A DNA stretch of 64,000 bases from CAVTWD01 sp963738325. GTDB lineage: Bacteria > Actinomycetota > Acidimicrobiia > Acidimicrobiales > Ilumatobacteraceae. This document shows, one piece after another, positions 63,376 through 64,000 of this stretch. Where the stretch lies: the NCBI GenBank assembly GCA_963738325.1, contig CAVTWD010000009.1:372001-436000 (forward strand). Reading direction: 5' to 3'. Position 1 is the stretch's first letter. The number at the start of each line of letters is the position of its first letter. The notes below the pieces were generated by a model. The model was not told the origin of the DNA. It was given only the letters and a program-made list of their open reading frames with translations, and ran no database searches. The position numbers and the translations under genes were made by a program.

Positions 63376-64000
63376 TCCGAACTCGACCTCGCCCTCGCCC
63401 GCCAGCAGCGCCTCCCCGCAGAGATCCGCCACACCCACGCCGCACGAGCCAAGGCCGAACAGTCGCTAGCCCAGCTCGACGAGCGTCGCCGCCACGCTGA
63501 ACACATCGTCGACGCCTATGACCGACCCCTACGACGCCGACGCCACCAGCACGAGCTCGAGGCCGCCCGTCGCGAGCTCGCCGACTTGCCCCACCTGCAG
63601 TACGACGCCCAGCAGCAACTCGACGCTGCCGGCGCGACGCTCACCGACCTCCACCGCAGTGACCGCGACGCAAAAGCGGTGCTCGCCAGACGCCCCGACA
63701 TCCAAGCCGAGCTCGACGAGGTCGCGCAGCAGCTTGGCGCTGATCTCCGGATCCGCACCCGCGTCACCCGCCTCGAGCAACCCGACAACATCGTCAGCGT
63801 TCTCGGGCCGCGGCCCGCCGGTCGAGACGCCCGAGCATGGGATGACACCGCGGGCCTACTGGCCCAACACCAGGCCGCCTTCGACATCGTCGACGGGCTC
63901 GGTCGCCCGCCGTTCTACCTGGACAGCTCGGCCTACGCCGACAGCCACCACGCCATCACCCCTCGCCTCGGAAACCGCCAGCGCACCCAGGAGCAGGGCC
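63376..64000 (+). other. Relaxase C-terminal coiled coil beyond a TAG, runs off window
   Basis: The relaxase frame continues open from SELDLALARQQRLPAEIRHT to the window end, with long charged heptads (ELEAARRELADLPHLQYDAQ) and then FDIVDGLGRPPFYL. This is the usual C-terminal extension of actinobacterial MobF proteins, so the TAG at 63373-63375 interrupts one gene. It may be a mutation or a base-call error. Confidence 0.6.

Noticed and set aside
1..64000. CRISPR arrays or cas genes
   Set aside because: No regularly spaced repeats and no Cas motifs were seen on either strand.

Overview
This is a high-GC window with dense, mostly polycistronic genes, many linked by 4-base ATGA or GTGA overlaps. 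WhiB, an F420-type luciferase-like oxidoreductase, the MgtE-N/CBS plus DUF1003 pair, heterodimeric CrtYc/CrtYd lycopene cyclase and an actinobacterial MobF relaxase point to an actinomycete-like bacterium, perhaps an uncultured Acidimicrobiia member. The class is inferred; there is no rRNA here. About twenty genes have broken reading frames, while the fluoride island and the carotenoid cluster are essentially clean. This is either patchy decay or assembly indels.

0-12.3 kb is ordinary chromosome: a frameshifted ferritin-like gene, a DUF1003/MgtE-like pair, cobS-cobU, an LLM oxidoreductase, a badly broken D-aminoacylase, a PhyH dioxygenase, a DinB protein, a GlxA-type regulator and a frameshifted membrane esterase. 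It ends at tRNA-Ala(UGC) with an integrase stump beside the tRNA 3' end.

13.0-19.8 kb is the most interesting part, a self-contained fluoride-response island. Two fluoride riboswitches face each other. The left one heads crcB - DUF190 - crcB - small membrane protein. The right one heads a dynamin-like GTPase - histidine phosphatase - MFS transporter - enolase operon. The two operons converge and their last stop codons share one TTAA. CrcB exports fluoride and enolase is a classic fluoride target; the GTPase, phosphatase and MFS genes are candidate new members of the response.

20-32 kb is a mosaic: a damaged DAO-type oxidase, relics of a PPOX-fold gene, an integrase and a methyltransferase, then a metal and oxidative-stress group (two ZIP transporters, DUF2202 ferritin-like protein, peroxiredoxin behind a CsoR-like dyad, Dps), a two-domain VOC protein, a MITE-like inverted repeat and an IS630/IS1182 transposase chimera.

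32.3-39.6 kb is a light-regulated carotenoid cluster: crtE-crtI-crtB, crtYc-crtYd-crtZ, a glycosyltransferase-acyltransferase pair and a B12-binding CarH/LitR-type regulator. The crtE promoter and the regulator/glycosyltransferase promoter share the dyad TTAGYRCTAA. A photolyase stump follows.

39.5-43.3 kb is a block of broken or truncated genes (UvrD2, PIG-L deacetylase, AzlD, AzlC, OsmC). 43.4-50.2 kb holds an FAD oxidoreductase, a winged-helix/hydrolase/adenylate-cyclase fusion, a frameshifted CoA-transferase, a DUF1269 protein and a truncated LuxR regulator. 50.2-59.2 kb looks like an integrated phage-satellite-like element (WhiB, possible capsid protein, SF3 helicase/primase, excisionase, tyrosine integrase whose catalytic Tyr position reads TAG). 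A tRNA-Arg 3' half lies at 59.2 kb. 59.3-64 kb begins a second, conjugative-type element with a PIN toxin/antitoxin pair, an excisionase-like HTH protein and a MobF relaxase that runs off the window.
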